Of a DNA stretch of 51,937 bases, positions 1-7,308 are shown piece after piece (the stretch's first letter is position 1; every line of letters starts with the position of its first letter). Location: IMG/VR virus record IMGVR_UViG_3300042922_000712, positions 1-51,937 of that record; one strand, written 5' to 3'. The stretch comes from a virus. The translations under genes and the position numbers were made by a program. Under the pieces are notes generated by a model that had not been told where the DNA came from, searched no databases, and saw only the letters and a list, made by a program, of their open reading frames with translations.

Positions 1-62
1 TCTTCAACAAGAATAGTCGATACTTTATCACTAGTAGTTTTTATTAGTTTCAATAAACTCAT
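1..62 (-). CDS. N-terminus of a gene running off the left edge
   Basis: Only the first 20 codons are visible. The ATG at 60-62 follows a GAGGTG ribosome binding site. The peptide begins MSLLKLIKTTSDKVSTILVE, which resembles the start of the next gene upstream (MANLVKFVSTSASGYASI) and of small phage fibre-like proteins. It is probably another virion-associated protein, transcribed away from the window behind a hairpin at 90-113. Too little is seen to name a function. Confidence 0.55.
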   Translation of the reverse strand, partial: MSLLKLIKTTSDKVSTILVE

Positions 63-89
63 AATGTCACCTCGATTAATTAATTAAAA

Positions 90-113
90 CCCCTCTTGGA
101 ATTCCAAGAGGGG
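90..113 (-). terminator. Intrinsic terminator after the first fibre gene
   Basis: A perfect inverted repeat (cccctcttgg/ccaagagggg around aatt) is followed on the minus strand by TTTTAATT. It lies just behind the stop of the gene at 121-1071. Confidence 0.8.
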
Positions 114-120
114 CATATTA

Positions 121-1071
121 TCAAACTGTAGTCCAAGTTACAGCATCGTCTACATACTGTTTTGTTGCAAGAGCACTAACAGTGCCAGTACCAACAACAA
201 TCTTACCAGTAGCATCAAGAGTAACAATTTTGCCAACATCTGCGGCAATGCCAATTGTTTGAACAACTGCTTTATCGACATGCAATCCATCAGATTTAAC
301 AGTAACAACATTATTAGCAACAGCAGAAATTTTAACAGATGCGCTAATAGTATTATTACCACCTGCATTAGATTGAATAGTCACATCTACCGAATTAGTA
401 TCGGTTGCATCATATAAATTTACCAAATCAGCAGCTGGAATTGTTATTGTACTATCGTCTTGTAAAGTGAATACAAGAGCATGTGTGGCGCTATCATATT
501 CACCACTCTTAATAAAATTATCTAGTGGAATATTAATTGTACTCAGTTCTGTTCCTGCCGAATCTTTTAAACTAACTACACCTGTAGCTCCATTGTATGC
601 TAAAGTAGACCCAAGTTTGGTTAATGGTAAAGAAGATTCTACACCATTTTTAGTAAATTTAACGGCTTTTGTGGCACTATCATACGCTACGTCAGTTACT
701 ACATCGGCAGATGCAGCATAGTCTAAACCTTCGACGTATGATTTTACAGCCGCGCCAGAAACTGCTTGAGTTGTTGGAGTTTCTCCGTCTAATACAGTTT
801 GAGAAACTTCTACGCTTCCATTTCCAGCTACGTCTACCCATGCTCCTCCAGTATAAATACTAGCACTTCCAGCAGTACTTACATACAATTTACTATCTTC
901 ACCACTAGCTGGTCTAGCGCCACTATATACTACTACAGCACCAGTAAATTTAACAGAGCCTTTGTACAAATCTTTTGTGTCTTCTAAGAAATATAAGGTA
1001 TTATTGTCTGGTGTGGTAATACTGGCATATCCTGAAGCGGAAGTTGATACAAATTTAACTAAATTAGCCAT
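121..1071 (-). CDS. Putative tail fibre or adhesin protein
   Basis: This 316-residue protein starts at an ATG behind AAAGAGGT. Residues 1-85 carry a compact module (TTPDNNTLYFLEDTKDLYKG, then IYTGGAWVDVAGN) typical of fibre-like proteins made of short beta strands. The rest is Thr/Val/Ser/Asp-rich with repeating beta patterns (SATKAVKFTKNG, SATHALVFTLQDD) and ends in a short segment with VSALATKQYVDDAV. That segment is common in phage fibre proteins and probably forms a trimeric coil. There is no signal peptide or enzymatic motif. Placement beside other fibre-like genes supports a virion role. The receptor is unknown. Confidence 0.65.
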   Translation of the reverse strand: MANLVKFVSTSASGYASITTPDNNTLYFLEDTKDLYKGSVKFTGAVVVYSGARPASGEDSKLYVSTAGSASIYTGGAWVDVAGNGSVEVSQTVLDGETPTTQAVSGAAVKSYVEGLDYAASADVVTDVAYDSATKAVKFTKNGVESSLPLTKLGSTLAYNGATGVVSLKDSAGTELSTINIPLDNFIKSGEYDSATHALVFTLQDDSTITIPAADLVNLYDATDTNSVDVTIQSNAGGNNTISASVKISAVANNVVTVKSDGLHVDKAVVQTIGIAADVGKIVTLDATGKIVVGTGTVSALATKQYVDDAVTWTTV

Positions 1072-1128
1072 ATCATTTACCTCTTTCCTTTTTAAAATAA
1101 TGGCATTGTGCCATTTTATAAGTATGTT

Positions 1129-1746
1129 TTACAAATGCTCCCAATTAAGTATACTATTTATATATTCGCTATCTATATACTTTTCTGGGGTGGATATAGA
1201 ATATTTATTTACTCTTCCTAGCCATGTTGTTCCACCATCCCATGTTTCAAACTCGAATATATTAAAGGAGTTAATTGAAAAATCTAAATCATTATCAAAT
1301 CTCCATAATATATTATTACTAAATGAAATGGTTGGGATGATACCATTTATTTGGAGACACCATGCTATTTTACCATATTCGCTAGAAGTATGTAGAGATA
1401 CAGTAGACAATTCTAAACCCATACTCTTATAGTGAGTACCCTGCCAAAGACTTATATTATCAGAATTAGCTGCAATCAGATCGATATCTTTTATATTTTT
1501 CCAATCTGTATCTGAAGTCGTGTCTGTCTCTGGATTTGATATAAGTTTATATATCATTTTATCTTCTGCAACTCCAACTGTCATATATTGCTCTCTTCTA
1601 GATGGCGGAATATTATTTCTATCTGCTATTGTTAATACAGACCTGTATCCACCTTTACCATATTTAGCATCATGAGTAGCGTACTTATCCTCTGTAGTAA
1701 ACGGAGTAATAAGAGCAGCAATGTTAGTACCTTGTACACTAGACAA
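1129..1746 (-). CDS. Fibre-associated structural protein, paralogue of the gene at 36306
   Basis: The open frame extends to a GTG at 1755, but that codon lies within the AGGAGGTGAT ribosome binding site. The TTG at 1744-1746, eight bases downstream, is the better start and gives 205 residues. Residues 1-80 (QGTNIAALITPF, DRNNIPPSRREQYM, YKLISNPETDTTSDTDWKN) align with the N-terminus of the plus-strand protein at 36306 (SGTNVAATITTF, VNRNAIPKARRQEGM, YKLINDPTTATTQDSDWEK). The C-terminal half is different and may be a receptor or partner domain. Likely a virion protein. The exact role is unknown. Confidence 0.6.
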   Translation of the reverse strand: MSSVQGTNIAALITPFTTEDKYATHDAKYGKGGYRSVLTIADRNNIPPSRREQYMTVGVAEDKMIYKLISNPETDTTSDTDWKNIKDIDLIAANSDNISLWQGTHYKSMGLELSTVSLHTSSEYGKIAWCLQINGIIPTISFSNNILWRFDNDLDFSINSFNIFEFETWDGGTTWLGRVNKYSISTPEKYIDSEYINSILNWEHL

Positions 1747-1809
1747 TCGTATCACCTCCTTTTATTATATTAATGTAAATTGATACAATGATATATCTTT
1801 AGAAAAAAT

Positions 1810-1830
1810 AAAGATGCCAAAAGCATCTTT
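1810..1830 (-). terminator. Intrinsic terminator
   Basis: The stem aaagatgc/gcatcttt has a five-base loop and is followed on the minus strand by ATTTTTTCT. It overlaps the stop codon of the gene at 1829-2539. Confidence 0.8.
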
Positions 1831-2539
1831 ATTTATTTGATATTCTCTCTACTATAGATCTATTGGCAATGCGTAGTAAAATTTGATTATTACACGAATA
1901 ACATTTGCCATCATATGCATCATATATTCTTTTATTTATTGCAGAATTGCATTTTGTGCATCTAATTTGATCTTCCTCTTCGATGCCAAAATATTCTTCT
2001 AGGCAACCAGATCTTTTTGCTAAAACATCGTAGTATTTTTTACCACCGCTTATTTCATCATAATATACATCTTCTGTTGTTTTGGTTATAGGATCATAGT
2101 TAAGCTCTCCAACAAAACACATACCAGGCTCATCATATCTCATTGTAATAATAGCATCTGGATACAATTCGATAATTTTATTAACGACTCCAGTTGGAGG
2201 AGACCATGCTGTTTCTACTGCAAAAGATACAGTATTATCAGTCTGGTTTATTTCTTCTTTTTTAAGGAAAATATCCCACTTTGTTCCCCAGCTATTACTT
2301 TGCCAATCATATCCAGCTTTCTCAAAGCCTCTATTTAAAACTTCTCTTGGAACTGGATAGAGTGAATTAAAGCAATGCCATTTCCTATCAATTATTGGAA
2401 GTAATCTACCTATACTTAAATTAAAATATACATCATCTGGATATGTGGCTCTAAATCCATAGAATTTTTCCATAAATCTATCTTTTAATATAGGATGTGG
2501 AAAAGTAAGATCTACAGTATTAAAACACCAGTTAGGCAT
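1829..2539 (-). CDS. Api92/YubB-like ferredoxin-fold protein with a C-terminal zinc ribbon
   Basis: The 236-residue protein begins MPNWCFNTVDL. It carries NSWGTKWDIFL near residue 80 and VETAWSPPTG near residue 105, followed by a YDEPGMCFVGEL segment. This order (PNWC, WGTKWD, ETAWSPP, Y.EPG..F.G) is characteristic of the DUF1281/Api92-like family found in phages and plasmids, whose function is unknown. A C-terminal CTKC...CYSC pair about 20 residues apart looks like a zinc ribbon. The start overlaps the stop of the preceding gene as TAATG, so translation is probably coupled. Confidence 0.75.
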   Translation of the reverse strand: MPNWCFNTVDLTFPHPILKDRFMEKFYGFRATYPDDVYFNLSIGRLLPIIDRKWHCFNSLYPVPREVLNRGFEKAGYDWQSNSWGTKWDIFLKKEEINQTDNTVSFAVETAWSPPTGVVNKIIELYPDAIITMRYDEPGMCFVGELNYDPITKTTEDVYYDEISGGKKYYDVLAKRSGCLEEYFGIEEEDQIRCTKCNSAINKRIYDAYDGKCYSCNNQILLRIANRSIVERISNK

Positions 2540-2940
2540 TATTCTAATCCTTCTTTCTCTACTTCCACCCGTTCTACTATTTTTAAATATTCTTCATCTA
2601 CGATGTCTAATAACGCATCGTTGACAATAGAATCTGGTTTGATGTATTCACTAATACTTTTCCCAAGTTCTTCTCTTCGTACAATAGAAGTTAGAGTTTT
2701 AACATCTTCTTCTTCGTCTTCCATACCGCCTTCTTCTTTGTTCTTGATATACACTTCAGCAATAGCTTCGCTAAAAACTTCGCTCGCAGAATCGAATTCT
2801 TTGAAATTTGGAAGGTCGTTCTCTAACAATACTTCAACAACTAAATCCCTCTCATCTGTAGGAATTTTGAGATATGAACATTCTTCTTCTGATGGTAGAC
2901 CATGTCTATCCACTACTTTAATTTCTTCCTTCTCTGCCAT
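2539..2940 (-). CDS. Acidic protein of unknown function
   Basis: The start chosen is the ATG at 2938-2940 (MAEKEEIKVVDRHG) behind AAAGGGGAAA. A longer frame upstream has no ribosome binding site and would run into a hairpin. The 133-residue product is strongly acidic, with an EDEEEDV run in the middle, and predicted mostly helical. I do not recognise a family. It is translationally coupled to the Api92-like gene downstream and preceded by an early-type promoter at 2995-3006. Confidence 0.7.
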   Translation of the reverse strand: MAEKEEIKVVDRHGLPSEEECSYLKIPTDERDLVVEVLLENDLPNFKEFDSASEVFSEAIAEVYIKNKEEGGMEDEEEDVKTLTSIVRREELGKSISEYIKPDSIVNDALLDIVDEEYLKIVERVEVEKEGLE

Positions 2941-2966
2941 AATAATTTCCCCTTTGTAATAAAATA

Positions 2967-2991
2967 GTGAGTATGCGCTTTGCATACTCAC
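2967..2991 (-). terminator. Hairpin between the AAA ATPase gene and the acidic-protein gene
   Basis: A 10-bp perfect stem gtgagtatgc/gcatactcac with a five-base loop is followed on the minus strand by TATTTTATT. It lies downstream of the promoter-like motif at 2995-3006, so it could act as a terminator for the upstream gene or as a leader hairpin. Confidence 0.6.
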
Positions 2992-2994
2992 TAA

Positions 2995-3006
2995 TATAAT
3001 ATATGC
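2995..3006 (-). promoter_or_regulatory. Early-type promoter motif (variant)
   Basis: The minus strand reads GCATATATTATA followed by TTAGTGAGTA. This matches the recurring core TTATATATTATA and the downstream TGA-rich stretch, with mismatches. It lies about 55 bases before the start at 2940. Confidence 0.45.
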
Positions 3007-3009
3007 CCA

Positions 3010-4143
3010 TTATTTAGTTTTCATATTTAATAGCTTGCTTTGCAAATATGCTGGATTTATTGGAATGCTCTCATTATCTAGAATAGATGGGTCGACATCG
3101 TACGATTTACACATCTCAACTGCATTCTCTTTAGATAAAGAAGTTAAACAGATTTTATGATCAAATCTACCCTCTCGTTTAAATGCTTTATCTAGATTGT
3201 CTATGTAGTTAGTTGTGGCTACAAATATTACATCGCTTGGAGATATTGCACCATCTAATATATTTAATAGAGTATCAAAACATTGAGATTTATCATCTAT
3301 TGGGGTGCTAACTCCACCTGTAGAGCTTTGCAGTGGAATGAAATCTGTATTTCCTCTAGAAGAAATAATACAATCTATATCTTCAAGCATGACTACTTTT
3401 TTCTTACCCATAGTTGATACCCAATTTATTAAATCATAAGGCTCATTCTTTAAATCTATAGAAACTAAATCCCATCCCAAATATGATGCTATAGCTCTAG
3501 CGATACTAGATTTACCAGTTCCAGGTTCTCCATATAAAAGTATTCCTAATTTATAAATTATACCATGTTTTTTATAAATAGATTTACTATTTATCCATGT
3601 ATCTATGGCTCTAATAATATCTTCTTTTTCTGGAGAAAATATATCGTCAAAGCTTTTCTTCTCTATAGGTATAGCACTTCCATATGATTTAAATCTCATA
3701 TATAAATTATCTCTAGAATATAGTTCATTTAGCATTCCCTGCAATTTATTAATATATTTTGCTTGATTGAATCCTACAATTCTTATATACATTCTATCTT
3801 GCATCATATTTGTATGATCCATGAGGAACTTGTGTATGTAAATAATTGTGTATTGGTCTATAAAAAATAAATATGCGCCATAATTTATAGTAGTTACGAT
3901 CTCTCCATTTTGAGATGATTCTAAAGAGCTATATTGCATATTCTTTTTAATTATATTACTATCCAATTCGGATATCCATTTATTACCAACTTCATAGACA
4001 AGAAAATCTTTAGATATAAAAGCTATTGAATATGATATTCTTGGCAATATATAATTGAATATAGCGCTAGGAATATCCCTTATCAAATATCCAAAATATC
4101 CTAATACTGCTAAAACTACACTACTTTCTACATTTTCAAACAT
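3010..4143 (-). CDS. BCS1-like AAA ATPase with N-terminal membrane segment
   Basis: The protein has 377 residues. Residues 1-35 contain a hydrophobic stretch (VVLAVLGYFGYLIRDIPSAI), then a BCS1-type N-terminal region. The AAA core begins around residue 195 with Walker A GEPGTGKSS, Walker B VVMLEDIDCI, then LLNILDG, FVATTN and the arginine-finger region FKREGRFDHKI. This order, including LD.AF.R.GR.D, is typical of BCS1-like AAA proteins, which remodel or translocate folded substrates. Such genes occur in several large phages, where their role is unknown. The Walker residues are intact, so it should be active. Confidence 0.85.
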   Translation of the reverse strand: MFENVESSVVLAVLGYFGYLIRDIPSAIFNYILPRISYSIAFISKDFLVYEVGNKWISELDSNIIKKNMQYSSLESSQNGEIVTTINYGAYLFFIDQYTIIYIHKFLMDHTNMMQDRMYIRIVGFNQAKYINKLQGMLNELYSRDNLYMRFKSYGSAIPIEKKSFDDIFSPEKEDIIRAIDTWINSKSIYKKHGIIYKLGILLYGEPGTGKSSIARAIASYLGWDLVSIDLKNEPYDLINWVSTMGKKKVVMLEDIDCIISSRGNTDFIPLQSSTGGVSTPIDDKSQCFDTLLNILDGAISPSDVIFVATTNYIDNLDKAFKREGRFDHKICLTSLSKENAVEMCKSYDVDPSILDNESIPINPAYLQSKLLNMKTK

Positions 4144-4178
4144 ACCCTATCACCCTCTCTGTAATTGCTACAAAAAAT

Positions 4179-4198
4179 AAACTAGCCTAAGCTAGTTT
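4179..4198 (-). terminator. Short hairpin at the stop of the gene at 4187-4408
   Basis: The stem aaactagc/gctagttt has a four-base loop and overlaps the stop codon. On the minus strand it is followed by TATTTTTTG, consistent with an intrinsic terminator. Confidence 0.7.
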
Positions 4199-4408
4199 AT
4201 CTAATTTTCTATTAAGAAAATCAATACGTTTTTTAATATTAGCAGTTCTACTATGTTTAGAACCGCAAGAAATTATTCTTGATCCAAATCCGAAAGGATT
4301 TTGCGAATATTGATGGCTTTCATTATTAATATCCTCTAACTTTGCAAGAAGTTCAGCAATTTGACTTCTTAATTTATTTCTTTTAGTGGTCTTGCTTACA
4401 TTACTCAC
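4187..4408 (-). CDS. Small basic protein, unknown
   Basis: A 73-residue basic protein starts at a GTG seven bases after AGGAGG (MSNVSKTTKRNKLRSQIAEL). It is rich in Lys/Arg/Ser/Asn, with a predicted helix at residues 12-28 and a second at the C-terminus (IKKRIDFLNRKLDKLA). The charge suggests nucleic-acid or membrane contact, but no family is recognised. It lies between the LysM-like gene and the AAA ATPase in the same direction. Confidence 0.65.
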   Translation of the reverse strand: MSNVSKTTKRNKLRSQIAELLAKLEDINNESHQYSQNPFGFGSRIISCGSKHSRTANIKKRIDFLNRKLDKLA

Positions 4409-4419
4409 TTTTATTCCTC

Positions 4420-4644
4420 CTATTTAAATTGATTAATAGCTAGAACCATTCCTTCTTTTACTTCTCTTTCTCCAAGCATATCATAATTAATCTCTCTGAT
4501 ACCTTCTCTAAATTCTGCAACCTCGATCCTATTATTACTACGGCAGAATTTTTCGGCTATTCCTTGCAATGTGTCATTTCCCAACACAGTATACTGTGTT
4601 GTAACTAGAGCTAATAATAGAAATTTAATAAATACTTTTTTCAT
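4420..4644 (-). CDS. Exported or membrane-anchored LysM-like mini-protein
   Basis: The start chosen is the ATG at 4642-4644 (MKKVFIKFLLLALV), eight bases after AGGAGGTT. An upstream frame has no such site. Residues 1-17 form a signal peptide or anchor. The remainder fits one LysM repeat: YTVLGNDTLQGIAEKF, a short middle segment, and VKEGMVLAI at the end. LysM domains bind the glycan backbone of peptidoglycan. At 74 residues this is only an anchor plus one repeat. It might modify the envelope of the infected cell. An early-type promoter lies at 4683-4694. Confidence 0.7.
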   Translation of the reverse strand: MKKVFIKFLLLALVTTQYTVLGNDTLQGIAEKFCRSNNRIEVAEFREGIREINYDMLGEREVKEGMVLAINQFK

Positions 4645-4670
4645 TACTATATAACCTCCTACAAATAAGA

Positions 4671-4705
4671 TATATTCATGGTTATAATATATAACCATGA
4701 ATATA
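4671..4705. repeat. Perfect 16-bp inverted repeat containing a promoter motif
   Basis: The arms at 4671-4686 and 4690-4705 are perfect reverse complements (tatattcatggttata and tataaccatgaatata) with a three-base loop. The early-type promoter core lies in the middle, so this is either an operator-like site or an AT-rich terminator for the gene at 4722. Confidence 0.6.
4683..4694 (-). promoter_or_regulatory. Early-type promoter motif
   Basis: The minus strand reads TTATATATTATA, then ACC and ATGAATA, an exact match to the window-wide consensus. The start of the LysM gene is 38 bases downstream. Confidence 0.6.
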
Positions 4706-4721
4706 TAAAATTACAAATCGT

Positions 4722-5549
4722 TTATTCCCATCGCTTTAGCATTATTTCTCTATCGTACTCTTCTTGATTATTATTCATCGCCTTTAAAGCATTTAATTTC
4801 CATCCTTCAGACATTCCCAAATCATCAGCGTGGAAATTCATGTATACCCAATTTGATTTTGCTAAATGTTTGTCATACATTTCAATATCAAATTTATCTG
4901 CTTTTCTTCTTATAGTTTCCAAAGCAGCATTGTATTCTTTTCCAACTGTGCTAGTAATAACAATATGATCTTCAGTATTAGAAGGATCTACATTTGCATC
5001 AGTATATTCCATATGTTCAGCATCATCATACCAATATAAATCTTTTTCATTTCCAGGATTTAATATTAGCCCTGGAAATCCATGGTTTCGTATATAAGAT
5101 GGAAGAGTATTATGCAATTCTGCTAAGCGAATATTGAAATGATTTAAATTATTTGCATTTATAAAAAATGCTCGTAATTGTCTTCCCCATAATAAATATA
5201 ATAACATTGTTGTTGTTTTATGAGATACCTGTCGACATCCAAGCCAATATATATTATACCCACTATTAAGAGCATATATTACAGCCATTGTAGCTGGAGT
5301 CAATTCAAATTTTTCCAAAACGTTACCATTAGGTATTCTTACAACTTCTCTAAAATAATACCATATATTATTCATAGACTCGTGTATAATTCTAGCTTTA
5401 TCACTATCTGTTAGAAATGGGTCATATGGATCTGGAAGTTTTTCTTCGCTCAATTGTTTTAGCATAAATAAATTATTTTTTATGCCCGACATTTTTAAGA
5501 ATTTGCTCATTTCCAAAAATGACTTATTTTTAGTATCAGTATTATACAT
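4722..5549 (-). CDS. Terminase large subunit-like ATPase domain, truncated and with altered Walker A
   Basis: The 275-residue product resembles the N-terminal motor of large phage terminases. The segment IYWLGCRQVSHKTTTM (near residue 105) sits where a terminase has its RQxGKT-type Walker A. LYWYDDAEHMEY near residue 170 looks like Walker B, and IVITSTVGK near residue 200 like the coupling motif. The end, EEYDREIMLKRWE, matches the linker that normally precedes the nuclease domain. No nuclease domain follows, and Walker A lacks the usual GKT, so it may be a degenerate paralogue or regulatory subunit. Function is inferred and moderately uncertain. Confidence 0.5.
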   Translation of the reverse strand: MYNTDTKNKSFLEMSKFLKMSGIKNNLFMLKQLSEEKLPDPYDPFLTDSDKARIIHESMNNIWYYFREVVRIPNGNVLEKFELTPATMAVIYALNSGYNIYWLGCRQVSHKTTTMLLYLLWGRQLRAFFINANNLNHFNIRLAELHNTLPSYIRNHGFPGLILNPGNEKDLYWYDDAEHMEYTDANVDPSNTEDHIVITSTVGKEYNAALETIRRKADKFDIEMYDKHLAKSNWVYMNFHADDLGMSEGWKLNALKAMNNNQEEYDREIMLKRWE

Positions 5550-5564
5550 TATTTTCCCACCTTT

Positions 5565-5750
5565 TTAAATTTCAAATTTTTTCCCACAATTCCAGCAAGT
5601 ATATTCGTAATCATGATTTGGATATCCGTCTCCACCAGAGCGCTTCTTATAATCGTGAATATCATGATACTCTTTACTAAACCAACAAACAAAACTTGTT
5701 GGTAACCACGGATCAAAAAGTATCGCAACTATAACAAATACATATTTCAT
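5565..5750 (-). CDS. Small membrane protein with a Cys pair
   Basis: A 61-residue protein begins MKYVFVIVAILFDPWL, a hydrophobic segment that may be an anchor or signal. It ends CWNCGKKFEI, a half zinc-ribbon-like motif. Its ATG overlaps the TGA of the NADAR gene (ATGA), so translation is coupled. No family is recognised. Confidence 0.6.
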   Translation of the reverse strand: MKYVFVIVAILFDPWLPTSFVCWFSKEYHDIHDYKKRSGGDGYPNHDYEYTCWNCGKKFEI

Positions 5751-6190
5751 ATTTTCCCTCCATTCATATTAATACGTATTTCTTCTCTAACTTTCATGAG
5801 AATTTTTCCAAGTAAATTTTTGCCATTTCCATTAACTGTACCCCATGTCTTATCTCCCCAATCATTTTCTTCTATAAGTTCCATTTCTCCAGTTAGAAGT
5901 AATCTGTTGCGAAGATCTATATTCTGAGTAAATTTTGCCATAACTACTTTATACATAACTTCTTCTTTTATATTCTCCCAATCTCTACAAAGCTCAACTT
6001 TCCTGCCAGCTTTCTTTGCTTCAGAAGGTTTTAGCCAGCAGAAGAATTCTCTAAGTTTAATATTCTCTGGCTTATGGCTTTGAAATGCGGCTTCATTATT
6101 TTGAAATACAAGATCATCAATTATAACTCTTCTGGGAAAGAAATTGCTTAAAAAGAAATATCTACCTCTAAATCCTGCTATTTTGTCCAT
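5747..6190 (-). CDS. NADAR (YbiA-like) family ADP-ribose glycosidase
   Basis: This 147-residue protein has the NADAR/YbiA pattern: FLSNFFPRRV near residue 13, VFQNNEAAFQSHK near 28, SEAKKAGRKV near 55, and WGTVNGNGKNLLGKIL near 115. The family acts on N-glycosidic bonds of riboflavin intermediates or ADP-ribose. Some NADAR proteins remove ADP-ribose from guanine in DNA and work as antitoxins to DarT1-type toxins. Here it lies three genes from a TARG1-like macro domain, so reversal of host ADP-ribosylation is a plausible role. The substrate is inferred. Confidence 0.8.
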   Translation of the reverse strand: MDKIAGFRGRYFFLSNFFPRRVIIDDLVFQNNEAAFQSHKPENIKLREFFCWLKPSEAKKAGRKVELCRDWENIKEEVMYKVVMAKFTQNIDLRNRLLLTGEMELIEENDWGDKTWGTVNGNGKNLLGKILMKVREEIRINMNGGKI

Positions 6191-6445
6191 TTATAATTCC
6201 CCTTCCACTAAATTCACTATGCACAATTTTATATTTGTGACGCATATTCTTGCTTTTTCTTTCCACCCACGAGGAATGGTAAAATATCGTTTAGCATTCA
6301 TAACCTTTATTTCAGTTTTATAATCATGCGCGTTTCTAAGTACTTCTCTAGATTCAAATAGTATTTTTACATAGCTCCATAATTTTTTAAAAAAGCCTTC
6401 AGCTTCTAAATATAAATAATTATAAGATCTATATCTTTTATACAT
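6191..6445 (-). CDS. Small basic protein, unknown
   Basis: An 84-residue, Tyr/Lys/Arg-rich protein (MYKRYRSYNYLYLEAEGFF) lies directly between the NADAR and DUF488-like genes with no gap. It is predicted mixed helix and strand, with no recognised domain. Its position inside the ADP-ribose cluster suggests a related job, but the sequence does not show it. Confidence 0.6.
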   Translation of the reverse strand: MYKRYRSYNYLYLEAEGFFKKLWSYVKILFESREVLRNAHDYKTEIKVMNAKRYFTIPRGWKEKARICVTNIKLCIVNLVEGEL

Positions 6446-6447
6446 AA

Positions 6448-6795
6448 TTAAGCCCCTCTTTTTATTTTTCTTTCTCCCATATAAATGGCTCCAAGATTTA
6501 CAAATAGATTAGCCAATAAATACCTATGACAAAAACTATTTGTTTTACAAAAACAAACAAAGGTTATTTCATCCATATTAAGAATTTTATTCCATTCCCA
6601 TCTATGGTGCATATGCGATATTCTCATTTTTTCTAAATATATTTTAGTATATTCTTCATCTGAGATTATACCACTTTTATGATTTTTTACTAATTCCCAA
6701 GTTGGAGCAAATGCAGCATTTACATTTGTCCCAACCGTGATATCGAATTTATCATTTCCATTATATTTATATTGAGCTGTCCAGATTTTTACCAT
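6448..6795 (-). CDS. DUF488-like protein
   Basis: The 115-residue protein contains FVCFCKTNSFCHRYLLANLF near residue 80. This matches the conserved C-terminal motif (hydrophobic strand, Cys, then FCHR.L.A) of the DUF488 family, whose function is unknown. The N-terminus IWTAQYKYN and the middle segment AFAPTWELVKNHKSG also fit. The start overlaps the stop of the macro-domain gene. DUF488 proteins often sit beside nucleotide or ADP-ribose enzymes, which agrees with this neighbourhood. Confidence 0.6.
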   Translation of the reverse strand: MVKIWTAQYKYNGNDKFDITVGTNVNAAFAPTWELVKNHKSGIISDEEYTKIYLEKMRISHMHHRWEWNKILNMDEITFVCFCKTNSFCHRYLLANLFVNLGAIYMGERKIKRGA

Positions 6796-7211
6796 TATCC
6801 TGTCCTAACTAATATATTTATACTAGATGAACTGAATATATCTTTGATCATTGCACGAACTTTAGACCATGTAAGTCTATCTAAACCGCATGCTATTCTT
6901 GGCATGGCTAAATATTCTATATTATAAAGATTACATAATTCCCTCATTTTAATTAAAGTAGACTCTAATGTATAATATGTAGGCTTTGAGCATTTAATAG
7001 GTTTAGTAATTAAATTAAAAACCCTTCCTACTAAAACAGCATCTCCAATTTGACCATTGGACCTGATTAAAATATGACGAAGCCGAAATCTTCTTTCAAA
7101 TTCAACAGCTATGCCTTTTCCAAGAGCAAAATCTTTGGAAACGCAATGAGCCAAATAATATTTATCAATGTCTATATCAAATACACTTCCAGACTCTTCT
7201 GTATAAGTCAT
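6795..7211 (-). CDS. TARG1/OARD1-like macro domain ADP-ribosyl hydrolase
   Basis: The 138-residue macro domain closely follows the TARG1 pattern: LAHCVSKDFALGKGIAVEF at residues 20-38, FNLITKPIKCSKPTY at 65-79, and LAMPRIACGLDRLTW at 101-115. In human TARG1 the catalytic lysine lies in LITK and the aspartate in CGLD. Their counterparts here are K70 and D111, both present. TARG1-type domains remove ADP-ribose from acidic residues and from thymine in DNA, as in DarG antitoxins. It heads a compact operon ending in NADAR, which suggests an anti-ADP-ribosylation function. Confidence 0.85.
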   Translation of the reverse strand: MTYTEESGSVFDIDIDKYYLAHCVSKDFALGKGIAVEFERRFRLRHILIRSNGQIGDAVLVGRVFNLITKPIKCSKPTYYTLESTLIKMRELCNLYNIEYLAMPRIACGLDRLTWSKVRAMIKDIFSSSSINILVRTG

Positions 7212-7232
7212 ATAATATCACCCCTTCTGTAT

Positions 7233-7263
7233 ATTATTACCATAATGTAATTATGGTAATAAT
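7233..7263. repeat. Perfect 13-bp inverted repeat upstream of the macro-domain gene
   Basis: The arms attattaccataa and ttatggtaataat flank tgtaa. It lies 22-52 bases before the macro-domain start at 7211 and just after a terminator, so it may be an operator or a second hairpin for termination. Confidence 0.5.
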
Positions 7264-7276
7264 TTTCAAAAAGATA

Positions 7277-7304
7277 TACCCTATACCTTTAAAGGTATAG
7301 GGTA
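7277..7304 (-). terminator. Intrinsic terminator after the gene at 7309
   Basis: A 28-base palindrome (taccctatacc...ggtatagggta) is followed on the minus strand by TCTTTTTGAAAATT. It separates the radical SAM operon upstream from the macro-domain operon. Confidence 0.8.
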
Positions 7305-7308
7305 CAGA

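Noticed and set aside
2495-2959. 154-residue plus-strand Ser-rich frame
   Set aside because: Antisense to the acidic-protein gene; Glu codons on one strand become Ser/Leu codons on the other.
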